Below are positions 1-8,617 of a stretch of 49,136 nucleotides of DNA, one piece after another. The notes under the pieces were generated by a model. It searched no databases and was not told the origin of the DNA. It was given only the letters and a program-made list of their open reading frames with translations. A program made the position numbers and the translations under genes. This DNA comes from an uncultured Erythrobacter sp. Lineage in GTDB: Bacteria; Pseudomonadota; Alphaproteobacteria; Sphingomonadales; Sphingomonadaceae. Each line of letters begins with the position of its first letter. Positions within the stretch are counted from its first letter, which is position 1. The stretch covers positions 1 to 49,136 of the forward strand of contig CAJXTZ010000007.1 of assembly GCA_913061345.1 (NCBI GenBank), read 5' to 3'.

Positions 1-54
1 GAACCGGCGTGCAAGGATTTGCAGTCCTCTGCGTAACCACTCCGCCATCGGGCC
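1..54 (-). tRNA. tRNA-Cys (GCA), 3' part cut off by window edge
   Basis: Read on the minus strand, the segment starts with the 5' acceptor strand GGCCCGA and continues through a D-arm (GGCGGAGTGGTTACGC). The anticodon loop is ACTGCAAAT, whose anticodon GCA decodes cysteine, and the start of the T-arm (GCCGGTTC) follows. The 3' half of the T-arm, the acceptor strand and CCA lie beyond the left edge. The anticodon and D-arm are clear; the missing end prevents checking the closing acceptor stem. Confidence 0.9.
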
Positions 55-65
55 GGAAGGGCGGC

Positions 66-94
66 CAACTAGCGGCTTGTTCGCATGTGTGCAA
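66..94 (-). promoter_or_regulatory. Possible promoter of tRNA-Cys
   Basis: On the minus strand, TTGCAC (89-94) and TAGTTG (66-71) are separated by exactly 17 bases. The start point would fall a few bases before the mature tRNA 5' end at 54. The -10 match is weak, so this is only a candidate. Confidence 0.3.
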
Positions 95-284
95 TGTTTT
101 CTTCGCCAAACTGCCGGGAGCTTATCGGGACCCTTGCGCATTGGGCAGCGAAGAGAGCGCCTTGCGCTTCTTACGCAGCGGAAGGCAGATGGCTGCCAAG
201 GCGTTAATTCCAAGGTTCGGATAGCTCGGGACCTCTGGTGACAGAGGCTTGCTGGAGGAGGGGACTGCCGAGCTCACACTGTTC

Positions 285-854
285 GACCTGCTGGTGCTGC
301 AAGCGATAGCCTAAGCCCAGCATGCGGATTGCCCCTGCAAACGGGCCTGTTCGGCGCGATCACACCGCCGCTGCTCTACGCGGTATTTACCATCAGCCAA
401 TACTCTTCAGTCGGGGCTGTCGCACTGGTATCGTTGATAGTGGCCGAAAGCGGTGGCGGGGCAGGCGGTGACGCGATTTCGATGGTCGCCATCAAGGGGA
501 TCTGGATCGATCGCTCCATCCATTTTTTTAAGGCCGAATACGTCGAGGAGCGACTCTTCGATCTGATCGGGCGGCATGAAAGCGAGGAAGTCGAATGCAT
601 CGTCCTCGATATGCGTTCGGTAAACGGGGGTGGATGCCAGCGGTGTTGCAATGCTTCGCCGCCCTGCAGAAAGGCTGGAGCGCGCGGGCATGGTCGTCCA
701 CTTCGCCGAGACGCACGCGCCGGTGCTGGAAAAACTCAGGGCATTGGACACAACCGTGTGCAAATATCACCGCACGGTGGCCGAAGCGGTCAACTCCTGC
801 GGAGTAACTCTGGACCGGGGCAACGATCATAAAATGGGAACCTGGCCTCGCTAG
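285..854 (+). pseudogene. Remnant of a SulP-family anion transporter with STAS domain
   Basis: Pieces of a SulP permease are readable in different frames. At 285-330 the expected early membrane motif (AIAYAQ..DLPLQTG) is present, but its Tyr codon is TAA (312-314) and the frame shifts by one base near 329. At 329-445 the sequence GLFGAITPPLLYAVF and the following VGAVALVSL match the SulP membrane domain. It then jumps in frame into the C-terminal STAS domain (from about 490: IDRSIHFFKAEYVEERLF). Most of the membrane domain is missing. An extra G in a run of five (626-630) throws the rest of the STAS domain (VDASGVAML...VVHFAE...) into the third frame, ending at 854. The bases from 855 to 1018 hold a short third-frame peptide (to about 960) that I do not recognise, and 95-284 holds nothing I can identify. 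A stop, two frameshifts and a deletion make a functional product very unlikely. Confidence 0.85.
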
Positions 855-1018
855 CGACCTGAAAGCTGCATCGATGGTGCGGGACATGGATCATGGCGTT
901 CTGCATGAATTGGGACGATGTTTTGGCTACGATCTACCGCCGTACCCGCCGCCGCGGTAAGGTTTCGGTAAACAGCTTTCCTCTATGCCCATGATATCAG
1001 GCAGAAGGGTATCCCGGC

Positions 1019-1312
1019 ATGGCGACAGGGCTGATTGATCGTGACGACGCAAATGTCGTTCGCGGGAAAGTGCGGGCGAAAACCGGTGGTTCGATTGATC
1101 TACAGGTGCTGGATATCTCGGCCGGGGGAGCCATGGTGGATTTCCACGGTTCGGCGGCCCGACCAGGCGAGCGCGTGCTGATCACCCTTCCAGGGCTTTC
1201 GGCCCTGCCGGCCGAGCTTGTATGGGTCGAAGATGGCCGTGCAGGTATTGCTTTCGAAGCACCCTTGCACGAAACCGTGCTTGCCCGTCTGCAAGGAATG
1301 ATGGGTCGCTAG
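1019..1312 (+). CDS. PilZ domain protein
   Basis: This encodes 97 residues consisting of little more than one PilZ domain. An N-terminal Arg-containing segment (VRGKVRAKTGG) is followed by the D-x-S-x-x-G signature (VLDISAGGAMVDF, about residues 36-48) and beta-strand segments ending in GIAFEAP. PilZ domains generally bind cyclic di-GMP through the Arg pair and the DxSxxG loop. The N-terminal motif here is less typical (R-x3-R, not a clean RxxxR next to the loop), so ligand binding is inferred, not shown. A weak ribosome site (GAAGG) precedes the ATG. The gene stands alone between the SulP remnant and the convergent aminotransferase gene, so its partner is unknown. Confidence 0.8.
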   Translation: MATGLIDRDDANVVRGKVRAKTGGSIDLQVLDISAGGAMVDFHGSAARPGERVLITLPGLSALPAELVWVEDGRAGIAFEAPLHETVLARLQGMMGR

Positions 1313-1324
1313 CCTTGCCTTTTG

Positions 1325-1347
1325 GCGGGCACGGTAAACCTGCCCGC
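1325..1347. other. Hairpin between convergent genes
   Basis: A 7-bp stem (GCGGGCA/TGCCCGC) sits in the 73-base gap between the PilZ gene and the convergent aminotransferase gene. Neither side has a proper T-run, so intrinsic termination is doubtful. It could block read-through in both directions. Confidence 0.3.
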
Positions 1348-1385
1348 ACTGCCACGTTTGCCCATGAGCGAACCCTACCTGGCAA

Positions 1386-2585
1386 TCATTTGCCAGGCGT
1401 TTCCAGACCCATATCCTGAAAGTAGCGCTTGATGTTGCGCCCGGCTTGCCGCAGCCGCTGCTCGTTCTCCACCATGGCAATACGGACATAGCCTTCGCCA
1501 TCTTCGCCATAGCCAACGCCCGGCGCCACGGCGACTTCCGCCTTGGTCAGCAGTTGCTTCGAAAATTCGAGGCTGCCCATTTCCTTCAGCGGTTCTGGCA
1601 GTGGCGCCCATGCGAACATGCTGGCCGGGGGTGGGGGGATATCCCACCCGGCGCGACCGAAGGATTCCACCATCACGTCGCGGCGCTTGTGATAGAGCTT
1701 GCGGTTCTTCTCCACGATATCCTGCGGCCCGTTCAGCGCGGCGCAGGCTGCGGCCTGGATCGGGGTGAAGGCACCGTAGTCGATATAGCTTTTCACCCGC
1801 GAAAGCGCGGAAATCAGCGTGGGGTTGCCGACGGCGAAGCCCATGCGCCAGCCCGCCATGGAATAGGTCTTGGAAAGGCTGGTGAATTCCACCGCCACAT
1901 CCTTTGCACCCTTGGCTTGCAGGATCGAGGGCGTCGGCTTGCCATCGTAATAGAGTTCCGAATAGGCAAGGTCGGACAGCAGCCAAACCTTGTGAAACTT
2001 CGCCCAGTCCACAAGCTGTTCGTAAAAGGCGAGGTCCACCACCTCGGCAGTGGGATTGCTGGGGTAATTGACCACCAGGATCGTGGGGCGCGGAACGGTA
2101 AAATTCATCGCCGCTTCCAGTTCCTCCCAATAGCGCGCGTCGGGCGTTGTCGGCACGCTACGGATCGAGGCTCCTGCAAGGATGAAACCGAATGTATGGA
2201 TCGGGTAGGATGGATTGGGCGCAAGGATGGTATCGCCGGGTGCGGTGATGGCCGTGGCAAGACTGGCAAGCCCTTCCTTTGAGCCAAGGGTTACGACGAC
2301 CTCGGTTTCGGGATTGATCTCTACGCCGAACCGGTTCTGGTAATAATTGGCCTGGGCCTTGCGCAGGCCCGGAATGCCCTTGGATTGGGAATAGCCGTGG
2401 GCATCGCCTTTTTGTGCGACCTCGCAAAGCTTGTCGATCACATGCTGCGGAGGAGGCAGGTCGGGGTTCCCCATGCCGAGATCGATGATGTCGCGCCCCT
2501 CCGCACGCGCAGCCGCTCGCATCGCGTTAACTTCGGCGATGACGTAGGGCGGGAGGCGCTTGATGCGGTAAAATTGCTGGTCCAT
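1386..2585 (-). CDS. alaC: Aminotransferase class I/II, AlaC-like (glutamate-pyruvate type)
   Basis: This 399-residue protein is a PLP-dependent fold-type I aminotransferase. An N-terminal substrate segment (IIDLGMGNPDLPPP) is followed by the PSNPT motif (about 175) and the Schiff-base lysine in SLSKTYSMAGWRMGF (about 235). A conserved Arg follows near the C-terminus (GYVRIAM). The pattern MDQQFYRIKRLPPYVIAEVN at the start and PGVGYGEDGEGYVRIA at the end resembles the AlaC/YfdZ group, which makes alanine from pyruvate with glutamate as donor. LL-diaminopimelate aminotransferases share this ancestry, so the exact substrate is inferred. I chose the ATG at 2585 because GAGAAGGA lies just upstream and family similarity begins there, although the frame stays open to 2687. 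It is divergent from phaC across 166 bases. Confidence 0.88.
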   Translation of the reverse strand: MDQQFYRIKRLPPYVIAEVNAMRAAARAEGRDIIDLGMGNPDLPPPQHVIDKLCEVAQKGDAHGYSQSKGIPGLRKAQANYYQNRFGVEINPETEVVVTLGSKEGLASLATAITAPGDTILAPNPSYPIHTFGFILAGASIRSVPTTPDARYWEELEAAMNFTVPRPTILVVNYPSNPTAEVVDLAFYEQLVDWAKFHKVWLLSDLAYSELYYDGKPTPSILQAKGAKDVAVEFTSLSKTYSMAGWRMGFAVGNPTLISALSRVKSYIDYGAFTPIQAAACAALNGPQDIVEKNRKLYHKRRDVMVESFGRAGWDIPPPPASMFAWAPLPEPLKEMGSLEFSKQLLTKAEVAVAPGVGYGEDGEGYVRIAMVENEQRLRQAGRNIKRYFQDMGLETPGK

Positions 2586-2751
2586 CGGGTCCTTCTCTCG
2601 TGCTTGGCCTTTATCGAGGCCCCGTCTATCTGGCTGAAAGCAACGCGCAGCGCAACGCAACTGCGGTTTCCCGGTGCAAATGATCAATTGGGGTAACGTT
2701 GGCCAACATTAGCTGCCAATCGCACCATTCTTGCCTATAAGGGTTCCTGCC

Positions 2752-4614
2752 ATGGCAAATGATTCCGAAAGCGGCCAGGACGCCGCCGACATCTTCACCG
2801 AAATGCTCCGCATTCAGGGGGAGGCTGCGCGCCAGATGATGCAGGCTGTTTCGCCGCAGGCGTCCGATGCCCTGCCAGACGAAAGCGCGGTCGAGGCGAT
2901 GGGTCAGGCCATGATGGAGTTCCAGAAGACATGGCTGCAGTTCTGCCTTCCGAAAGAAGATCAGGCGGCACCGTTGCTGATCGATCCAGAAAGCTGGATG
3001 GACGCGATGCGCAAATGGTCGGATGTCAACCCGCTGCTGGATACAGAGGCGCAGCAGAAGTTATGGGCCGACGGAATGCAACTGTGGCACAACGTGCTGG
3101 CCCAATATTCTCACGAGGATGCGGTCGCCAAAGCGCAACTTCCTTTCCAGGATCGCCGTTTTGCCGATCCGGCCTGGCGTCAGCAGCCGGTGTTTGCCCT
3201 GATCCACCAGACCTATCTGCTGTTTGCAGAGCGCATTCAGCAAAGGGTGGACAGCGCGGAGGGCCTTTCGGAAAAGGATCGCGAAAACCTGCGTTTTGCT
3301 TCGAAGGGCGTCCTCGATGCGATGAGCCCGGCGAACTATCCGCTGATGAACCCCGTCGTGCTGGAGCGCACGATGGAGACAGGGGGCGAAAACCTGGTGC
3401 GCGGACTGGAGCGTCTAACGCATGACCTGGAAAAAGGGCAGCTGACCCATACCGACACCAGCAAGTTCAAGCTGGGCGAGAATATTGCCAACACTCCGGG
3501 CAAGGTGATCTACGAGAGCGATCTGTTCCAGATCATTCACTATACCCCCACCACCAGCCAGGTGATGGAAACCCCGTTGCTGATCTTCCCCCCATGGATC
3601 AACCGCTTCTACATCCTCGATCTCAGCGCGAAGAAGAGCTTTGTGCGTTGGGCAGTGGAGCAGGGAATATCCGTGCTGCTGGTCAGCTGGCGATCGGCTG
3701 ACGAGAGCATGGCCGATGTGGGATGGGACGATTACATTCGCGCCCAGATCGAAGCGATCGACGTGGTGCGCGAACGGCTGCAGGTGCCGAGTGTGCATAC
3801 CATTGGCTATTGCGTTGCCGGCACAACGCTGGCCGCCACACTGGCCGTGTTGGCGCGCCGGGGCGAGGCGGACAAAACTCGCAGTGCCACGTTCTTCACC
3901 GCGCAGGTGGATTTCGAACACGCGGGCGATCTCAAGCTGTTTATCGACGAGGGGAAGCTGGAGTTCATCCGCCAGGCCAGCAAGGGCGGCTATCTGGACG
4001 GGCGTTACCTTGCCGCTGCGTTCAACATGCTGCGCGGCAGCGACCTGATCTGGAACTACGTGGTGAACCACTATCTTCTGGGCGAGGATTATCCCGCGTT
4101 CGATCTTTTGTTCTGGAACGGCGATGTCACCAACCTTCCGGCCAAATGGCATTCAGCCTATCTGCAGGATCTCTATCGCGATAACCTGCTGGTGCAGCCC
4201 GATGTTCTAAGCGCCGACGGGACCGCCATCGACCTTCGCCGGGTAAAGGTGCCAACATACATCCAGGCGGGACGCGAGGACCATATCGCGCCTGCCGAAA
4301 GCGTGTTCAAGGCGTTGGATCACTTCAGCGGACCCAATCGCTTCGTGCTGGCGGGCAGCGGCCATATAGCAGGAGTCGTAAATCCGCCCGCCGCAGGCAA
4401 ATATCAGTATTGGACCAACGAAGACGAATTTAACTCGCTCGAGGAATTCATCGCTGGCGCAACGGAACATCCGGGAAGCTGGTGGCCAGATTGGCTGAAG
4501 TGGCTGGAAGCGCAGGAGGAGAACCGCGTTGCCGCGACCGGTCGGCGCAAACCGGGCAGTAAGGCAAACCCGGCGCTGGAGGATGCACCCGGTCGCTATG
4601 TCATGATGCGCTAG
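2752..4614 (+). CDS. phaC: Class I poly(3-hydroxyalkanoate) synthase
   Basis: This 620-residue enzyme polymerises (R)-3-hydroxyacyl-CoA into storage polyester at the granule surface. The N-terminal PhaC domain covers roughly residues 70-250. The alpha/beta-hydrolase core follows with the lipase-like box G-Y-C-V-A-G, nucleophile Cys354. The other catalytic residues are Asp510 (in GREDHIAP) and His538 (in GSGHIAGVVNP). Length and PLLIFPPWINRFYILDL fit class I synthases that act without a PhaE/PhaR subunit. The ATG at 2752 fits the usual family N-terminus; the frame also has a start at 2731. The phasin gene follows 162 bases later under its own promoter, so synthase and granule coat are linked but separately expressed. 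The substrate chain-length preference cannot be read from the sequence. Confidence 0.96.
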   Translation: MANDSESGQDAADIFTEMLRIQGEAARQMMQAVSPQASDALPDESAVEAMGQAMMEFQKTWLQFCLPKEDQAAPLLIDPESWMDAMRKWSDVNPLLDTEAQQKLWADGMQLWHNVLAQYSHEDAVAKAQLPFQDRRFADPAWRQQPVFALIHQTYLLFAERIQQRVDSAEGLSEKDRENLRFASKGVLDAMSPANYPLMNPVVLERTMETGGENLVRGLERLTHDLEKGQLTHTDTSKFKLGENIANTPGKVIYESDLFQIIHYTPTTSQVMETPLLIFPPWINRFYILDLSAKKSFVRWAVEQGISVLLVSWRSADESMADVGWDDYIRAQIEAIDVVRERLQVPSVHTIGYCVAGTTLAATLAVLARRGEADKTRSATFFTAQVDFEHAGDLKLFIDEGKLEFIRQASKGGYLDGRYLAAAFNMLRGSDLIWNYVVNHYLLGEDYPAFDLLFWNGDVTNLPAKWHSAYLQDLYRDNLLVQPDVLSADGTAIDLRRVKVPTYIQAGREDHIAPAESVFKALDHFSGPNRFVLAGSGHIAGVVNPPAAGKYQYWTNEDEFNSLEEFIAGATEHPGSWWPDWLKWLEAQEENRVAATGRRKPGSKANPALEDAPGRYVMMR

Positions 4615-4657
4615 GGCGGGTTTGCGCCGGCAATTCGATCTCCAGCCCGGTGAACTT

Positions 4658-4718
4658 TTGTGCAGTGCACCATTTTCCCTTGACTTCGCACTTGCGGCAC
4701 CTTAATTTGTGCAGTGCA
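4658..4718 (+). promoter_or_regulatory. Phasin promoter bracketed by two identical operators
   Basis: A sigma70-like promoter is formed by TTGACT (4680-4685), a 17-base spacer and TAATTT (4703-4708). The 12-mer TTGTGCAGTGCA occurs at 4658-4669, just upstream of the -35, and again at 4707-4718, over the -10 and start region. Its core TGCA-G-TGCA is palindromic, and the upstream copy extends to GTGCA-G-TGCAC. PhaR repressors of alphaproteobacteria are known to bind TGC...GCA type sites at phasin promoters, so PhaR is the natural candidate. No phaR gene is in the window. Confidence 0.7.
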
Positions 4719-4776
4719 ACAAGAGGTCGCAAATGCTTTGTGGCTTCATATAGGCGAAGGATCGAAGCGAGGGATC

Positions 4777-5568
4777 ATGGCAGAAACTACTTCCACATCG
4801 AACAGCAACGCTGAAAATGTAGAAGCTGCGTCGGCGCAAGCCAAGACTTTCGAAGCAAGTCCCGCAAAGACCGAGCCCACTCCGGCTGCCGAAAAGGCGC
4901 CAGTCAAAGACGCTAATTCGGGCAAGAAAACGCCAGCAGTCGCGAAAAAGCCGGTTGCCAAGAAGGCCAAGGCGAAAAAGACGGCCGCGCCGAAGGGGTC
5001 GGCCCGCAAGTCGGTGACCAGGAAATCTCCTTCCAAGTCCCCGGCCAAGGCGCCCATCGCCGCCAGCGTAAAAGCAGATAATAACCAACCAAGCGTTTCT
5101 CAGTTGAAGGAAAAAATCATGGCTACCCAGAACACCGATTACAGCGCCCCCATCGCCAACATGATGTCCGGCGCTGTCAGCGAAATGCAGTCGCGCACGC
5201 AGGCTGCTTACGAAAAGAGCACCGAAGCGATGTCGGAAATGACCGATTTCGCCAAGGGCAATGTTGAAGCCGTCGTCAAAAGCGGCAAGGTTTTCGCCGA
5301 AGGCGTACAGGGCATGGGCCAGACCATCGCTGACGAAGCGAAAACTGCTTACGAAACCACAACCGCGGACATCCAGGAAATGGCCAGCGTGAAGAGCCCC
5401 ACAGAGCTGTTTCAGTTGCAGGGTAAGATCATGCGTCGCAATTTCGATGCGATGATCGCCGCCGCGACCAAGAACTCGGACGCCACGATGAAGCTGGCGA
5501 ACGACGTTGTCGCGCCGATGTCGGCACGCGTCAGCGTAGCCAGCGAAAAGATTTCGAAGGTCGCCTGA
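4777..5568 (+). CDS. Phasin family protein with Lys/Ala/Pro-rich N-terminal tail
   Basis: The full product is 263 residues. Residues 1-114 are low-complexity. After an acidic/Ser-Ala start, residues 40-100 are rich in Lys, Ala and Pro with motifs such as AKKPVAKKAKAKKTAAPK, resembling histone-H1-like tails. Residues 115-263 form a normal phasin domain of long amphipathic helices (EMQSRTQAAYEKSTEAMSEM...), the type that coats polyhydroxyalkanoate granules. Basic AKP-type tails on PhaF-like phasins bind DNA and help share granules between daughter cells, so a granule-nucleoid link is a reasonable inference. An in-frame ATG at 5119 (residue 115) follows AAGGA with a 7-base spacer, and may give a second product of 149 residues that is the bare phasin domain. 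The ATG at 4777 also has a ribosome site (GCGAGGG). Confidence 0.9.
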   Translation: MAETTSTSNSNAENVEAASAQAKTFEASPAKTEPTPAAEKAPVKDANSGKKTPAVAKKPVAKKAKAKKTAAPKGSARKSVTRKSPSKSPAKAPIAASVKADNNQPSVSQLKEKIMATQNTDYSAPIANMMSGAVSEMQSRTQAAYEKSTEAMSEMTDFAKGNVEAVVKSGKVFAEGVQGMGQTIADEAKTAYETTTADIQEMASVKSPTELFQLQGKIMRRNFDAMIAAATKNSDATMKLANDVVAPMSARVSVASEKISKVA

Positions 5569-5626
5569 TCGGCATTCGAAAGCTATCGGTCGCCGCACCT
5601 CTCCTCTTCCAAGGCGACCAGTTGAC

Positions 5627-5653
5627 GGGCCGGACAGTCTGACTGTCCGGCCC
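5627..5653 (+). terminator. Intrinsic terminator after phasin
   Basis: A perfect 12-bp stem GGGCCGGACAGT/ACTGTCCGGCCC with a 3-base loop lies 58 bases past the phasin stop. The T-run after it is poor (GAATGCTGTTT), but the very stable stem and its position support termination. Confidence 0.7.
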
Positions 5654-5759
5654 GAATGCTGTTTGCCGTTGCCATTTTGCGCTTAACCGGGCCCGCGAAC
5701 AGGAATTATGCGCAACCGGTCTTGCAGCCAGCGCATTCGATACGATATTCGCGGACTGA

Positions 5760-6146
5760 ATGACCAACATCGATTTCTTCCCGACCGCCGCTGGCTGGTC
5801 CATTGTTGCCGCCGATGAGGATAGCGACGATCCTGCGGGAGGCGAAGGCGAGGGGCAGACCGGCGTCGCCACCAAGACGCGTGCCAAGCCGAAGAAGCCC
5901 AGTCAGTACAAGGTGCTGATGCTGAACGACGATTACACGCCGATGGAATTCGTTGTGATGGTGTTGAAGCGCTTCTTCCGCATGGACCTGGAACAGGCCA
6001 CGCGAGTTATGCTGCAAGTTCACCAGCGGGGCGTAGGCGTGTGCGGAATCTTCCCCTACGAAGTCGCCGAAACGAAAGTGAATCAGGTGATGGACTTCGC
6101 GCGTGAACACCAGCATCCGTTGCAGTGTACGCTCGAAAAGGCCTGA
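5760..6146 (+). CDS. clpS: ClpS, N-degron adaptor of the ClpAP protease
   Basis: This 128-residue protein hands substrates bearing N-end-rule residues to ClpAP. Residues 1-45 are a variable acidic, then basic extension. The ClpS core follows with the hallmark [17 protein letters not shown] (about 53-69), the helix [17 protein letters not shown] and the final [16 protein letters not shown] contains the residues that form the N-degron pocket. The start at 5760 is the first ATG in frame and has only a weak ribosome site (GCGGAC). A start nearer the core is possible because the first 45 residues are not conserved in the family. clpA is not adjacent; the LptF gene follows after 118 bases. Confidence 0.95.
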   Translation: MTNIDFFPTAAGWSIVAADEDSDDPAGGEGEGQTGVATKTRAKPKKPSQYKVLMLNDDYTPMEFVVMVLKRFFRMDLEQATRVMLQVHQRGVGVCGIFPYEVAETKVNQVMDFAREHQHPLQCTLEKA

Positions 6147-6264
6147 ACTGCCCCCAAAACATCCCCAACCAGACGAATCAGGGCATGACCCGCGCGCTTT
6201 TTGCCGCTAAGGCGCAGGACAACTGATTTCCCCCGCAGCGTCAAGACGGCTATTCGAAACACCC

Positions 6265-7530
6265 GTGTCCCGCTTCATTACCGCCACAGACCGATACATC
6301 TTCCGGCTCGTCCTCGTGCCGATGATTGGCGTTTTCGTGCTGGCGGCCAGCCTGCTGTTGCTGGAAAAGATGCTGCGCCTGTTCGATTTCGTCAGCGTGG
6401 AAGGCGGGCCGATCGGCATCGTTTTCGAGATGCTGGTGAACCTCGTACCCGAATATGCCGGACTGGCGATCCCTCTGGGATTGATGCTTGGCATCTTGTT
6501 CGCCTTTCGCAAGTTGGCGATTTCCAGCGAGCTTGACGTCATGCGGGCCGTGGGCTGGTCCTACACCCGCTTGCTGCGGGTGCCGTTGCTCATCACCTTG
6601 GCGCTGGTCGCGCTGAACTTCGCCATCGTCGGCTTCATCCAGCCCCAGTCGCGCTTTGCCTACGAGGAGATGGAGTTCGAACTGCGTTCGGGCGCGCTGG
6701 GTGCGTCCATCAAGGTGGGCGAGTTCAACACCATCGAAGACAGTATGGCGCTGCGTATCGAAGGTAGCGAGGACGATGGTCGGCACCTGTTGGGGGTCTT
6801 TGCCCGCATAGCCGACAACGACGGACAGGTTCTTTCCATCTCGGCGCGCGAAGGACGGTTCCTGGCCAATCGCGAAGATCGCAATACCATAATCCTGCGG
6901 CTGGTTGACGGCGTGATCGTGCATGACGTTGCCAGCGGCAGCCCGCGCGTACTCAGCTTTAGCCAGCATGACCTGCCGATTGATCTGCCCGCCATCGAAC
7001 AGTTTCGCGATCGGGGGGAGGATGAGCGGGAGTACAAACTGCCCGAATTGCTGGAAGTCGGATGGAGTTCGGACAGCACTGCAGATGAGCGAGTCGGCAG
7101 CCAAGCCAATTTCAACTATCGCATGGTCGAGGTCGTCATGATGCTGATGCTGCCATTCCTGTCTGTCGCTCTGGGGGTGCCTCCGAAGCGCAGCACCTCG
7201 GCACTGGGCGTGTTCCTTTCCATCGTGATCGTCGTCGCCTATCACAAGATCAACCAGTACGGCGCTGAAGTCGCCGAGATCGGGCGTATCGATCCCTTCC
7301 TTGCTTTATGGGGGCCGTTCGCGGTTCTCTTCGTGTTGATTGCCTACATGTATTACCAGGTCGCCTTTGTACCTGGCGGCCAGGCAATCGGATTCCTGGA
7401 GAGCTTCTATTCGAAGATCGCGCGTCGCCTGAAGAAACTGGTTGGGCGCGACAAGTTACGCGGACTGGTTCCCGAGCAGGACCTTGCGCTGCAGGACGAG
7501 GAACAGGGGGCCGCGCCGCATGCTGCTTGA
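6265..7530 (+). CDS. lptF: LPS export permease LptF
   Basis: This 421-residue inner-membrane protein is of the YjgP/YjgQ family. Three N-terminal membrane segments (about residues 12-35, 55-80, 100-122) are followed by a periplasmic domain of about 180 residues and three C-terminal segments (from about 292). That is the topology of LptF/LptG, which pair with the ATPase LptB to pull lipopolysaccharide out of the inner membrane. The start is GTG at 6265. The 3' end overlaps the lptG start by 11 bases, implying coupled translation. The C-terminal tail (EQDLALQDEEQGAAPHAA) is acidic and probably cytoplasmic. LptF rather than LptG is assigned from gene order. Confidence 0.93.
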   Translation: MSRFITATDRYIFRLVLVPMIGVFVLAASLLLLEKMLRLFDFVSVEGGPIGIVFEMLVNLVPEYAGLAIPLGLMLGILFAFRKLAISSELDVMRAVGWSYTRLLRVPLLITLALVALNFAIVGFIQPQSRFAYEEMEFELRSGALGASIKVGEFNTIEDSMALRIEGSEDDGRHLLGVFARIADNDGQVLSISAREGRFLANREDRNTIILRLVDGVIVHDVASGSPRVLSFSQHDLPIDLPAIEQFRDRGEDEREYKLPELLEVGWSSDSTADERVGSQANFNYRMVEVVMMLMLPFLSVALGVPPKRSTSALGVFLSIVIVVAYHKINQYGAEVAEIGRIDPFLALWGPFAVLFVLIAYMYYQVAFVPGGQAIGFLESFYSKIARRLKKLVGRDKLRGLVPEQDLALQDEEQGAAPHAA

Positions 7531-8617
7531 TTTCTTTCCATCGCGCACACTCACCATTTACCTGGGAAAGATGTTCGTCGTGCGCATCATTGCCGTTCTT
7601 GCAATGCTGGTGCTGGTGCTGCTGATGCTGGATCTTCTGGGCAAAACGGGCGATATCCTGGCGGTAGAGGGCAACACGAACGCCGAGGTTTGGCTCTACG
7701 CTTCGCTGCGTGCGCCGCAGCTGGTTGCACGCTTCCTGCCTTATTCCGTGCTACTCGCGACAATCATCACACTTGCGGGAATGAACCAGAACTCCGAGGT
7801 GATCTCGATGAAGGCAGCGGGCATGTCCGCGCATCAGATCCTGGCGCCGCTGCTGATGATAGGGTTGGTGGTGGCCGCTGTATCGTTCGTGTTCAACGAA
7901 CGCATCGTCACCCGCGCCACCGCTACTCTGAAAGCATGGGAGAACGTGGAATACGCCGCCATTCCCGAAGATCGCGAAGCGCGCGCCAACGTCTACTTCA
8001 ACGATGGAAACGATGTGCTGCTGGGCGGCACGCTGACGGGACGAGGCGACCAGTCGGTGCTGACCGATGTGACTTTTTACGAGCGTGACGCAGGAGGCAT
8101 GATTACTCGTCAGATTACCGCCGACCGCGCTACCTTTGCCGCGCCCGGCTGGCGCATGGAAAACGCCACCAGCTTCAACGTGGCGACCGCTAATGCCCAG
8201 CAATTGAACAGCATCGTCGTAGCAGAAGGCGTGGAGCTTGCGCAGGTCGAATTGCGCCGGGTCGACCCCGATGGACAACCCCTGGGCGAGCTAACGCAAA
8301 GTATCGAGGCGCTGCAGGGTGCGGACCGTCGCACCGGAGAGCTGGAGGCCAAATGGTGGCACAAGATTTCCGGCCCGCTGTCTGCCGTACTGATGCCGCT
8401 GCTGGGCGCTGTCGCGGGTTTCGGGCTCGCACGGTCGGGCAAGCTGTTCCAGCGCGCGGTGATCGGCATGGCACTGGGATTTGCCTACTTCGTGGTCGAT
8501 AATGCTGCGCTGGCCATGGGCAGTTTCGGCGGTTACCCGCCTTTGCTGGCGGCATGGGCACCGTTCTTCCTGTTCCTGCTGGTGGGTGAAACGGTGCTGG
8601 TGCGGACGGAGGAATGA
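7520..8617 (+). CDS. lptG: LPS export permease LptG
   Basis: This 365-residue protein is the second YjgP/YjgQ-family permease of the LptB2FG exporter. It has the same 3 + 3 membrane-segment layout as the preceding gene, with a periplasmic beta-rich domain at about residues 125-265. The segment FLPYSVLLATIITLAGMNQNSEVISMKAAGMS is the family's conserved cytoplasmic loop region that contacts LptB; only its placement is noted here. I chose the ATG at 7520 inside the end of lptF because the protein then starts directly with the amphipathic MLLDFFPSRTLTIYLGKMF typical of the family. The 3' end overlaps the acetyltransferase gene by 4 bases (ATGA). Confidence 0.93.
   Translation: MLLDFFPSRTLTIYLGKMFVVRIIAVLAMLVLVLLMLDLLGKTGDILAVEGNTNAEVWLYASLRAPQLVARFLPYSVLLATIITLAGMNQNSEVISMKAAGMSAHQILAPLLMIGLVVAAVSFVFNERIVTRATATLKAWENVEYAAIPEDREARANVYFNDGNDVLLGGTLTGRGDQSVLTDVTFYERDAGGMITRQITADRATFAAPGWRMENATSFNVATANAQQLNSIVVAEGVELAQVELRRVDPDGQPLGELTQSIEALQGADRRTGELEAKWWHKISGPLSAVLMPLLGAVAGFGLARSGKLFQRAVIGMALGFAYFVVDNAALAMGSFGGYPPLLAAWAPFFLFLLVGETVLVRTEE

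Noticed and set aside
9..224. Open frame running over the tRNA-Cys gene
   Set aside because: It overlaps the tRNA and has no protein-family features.
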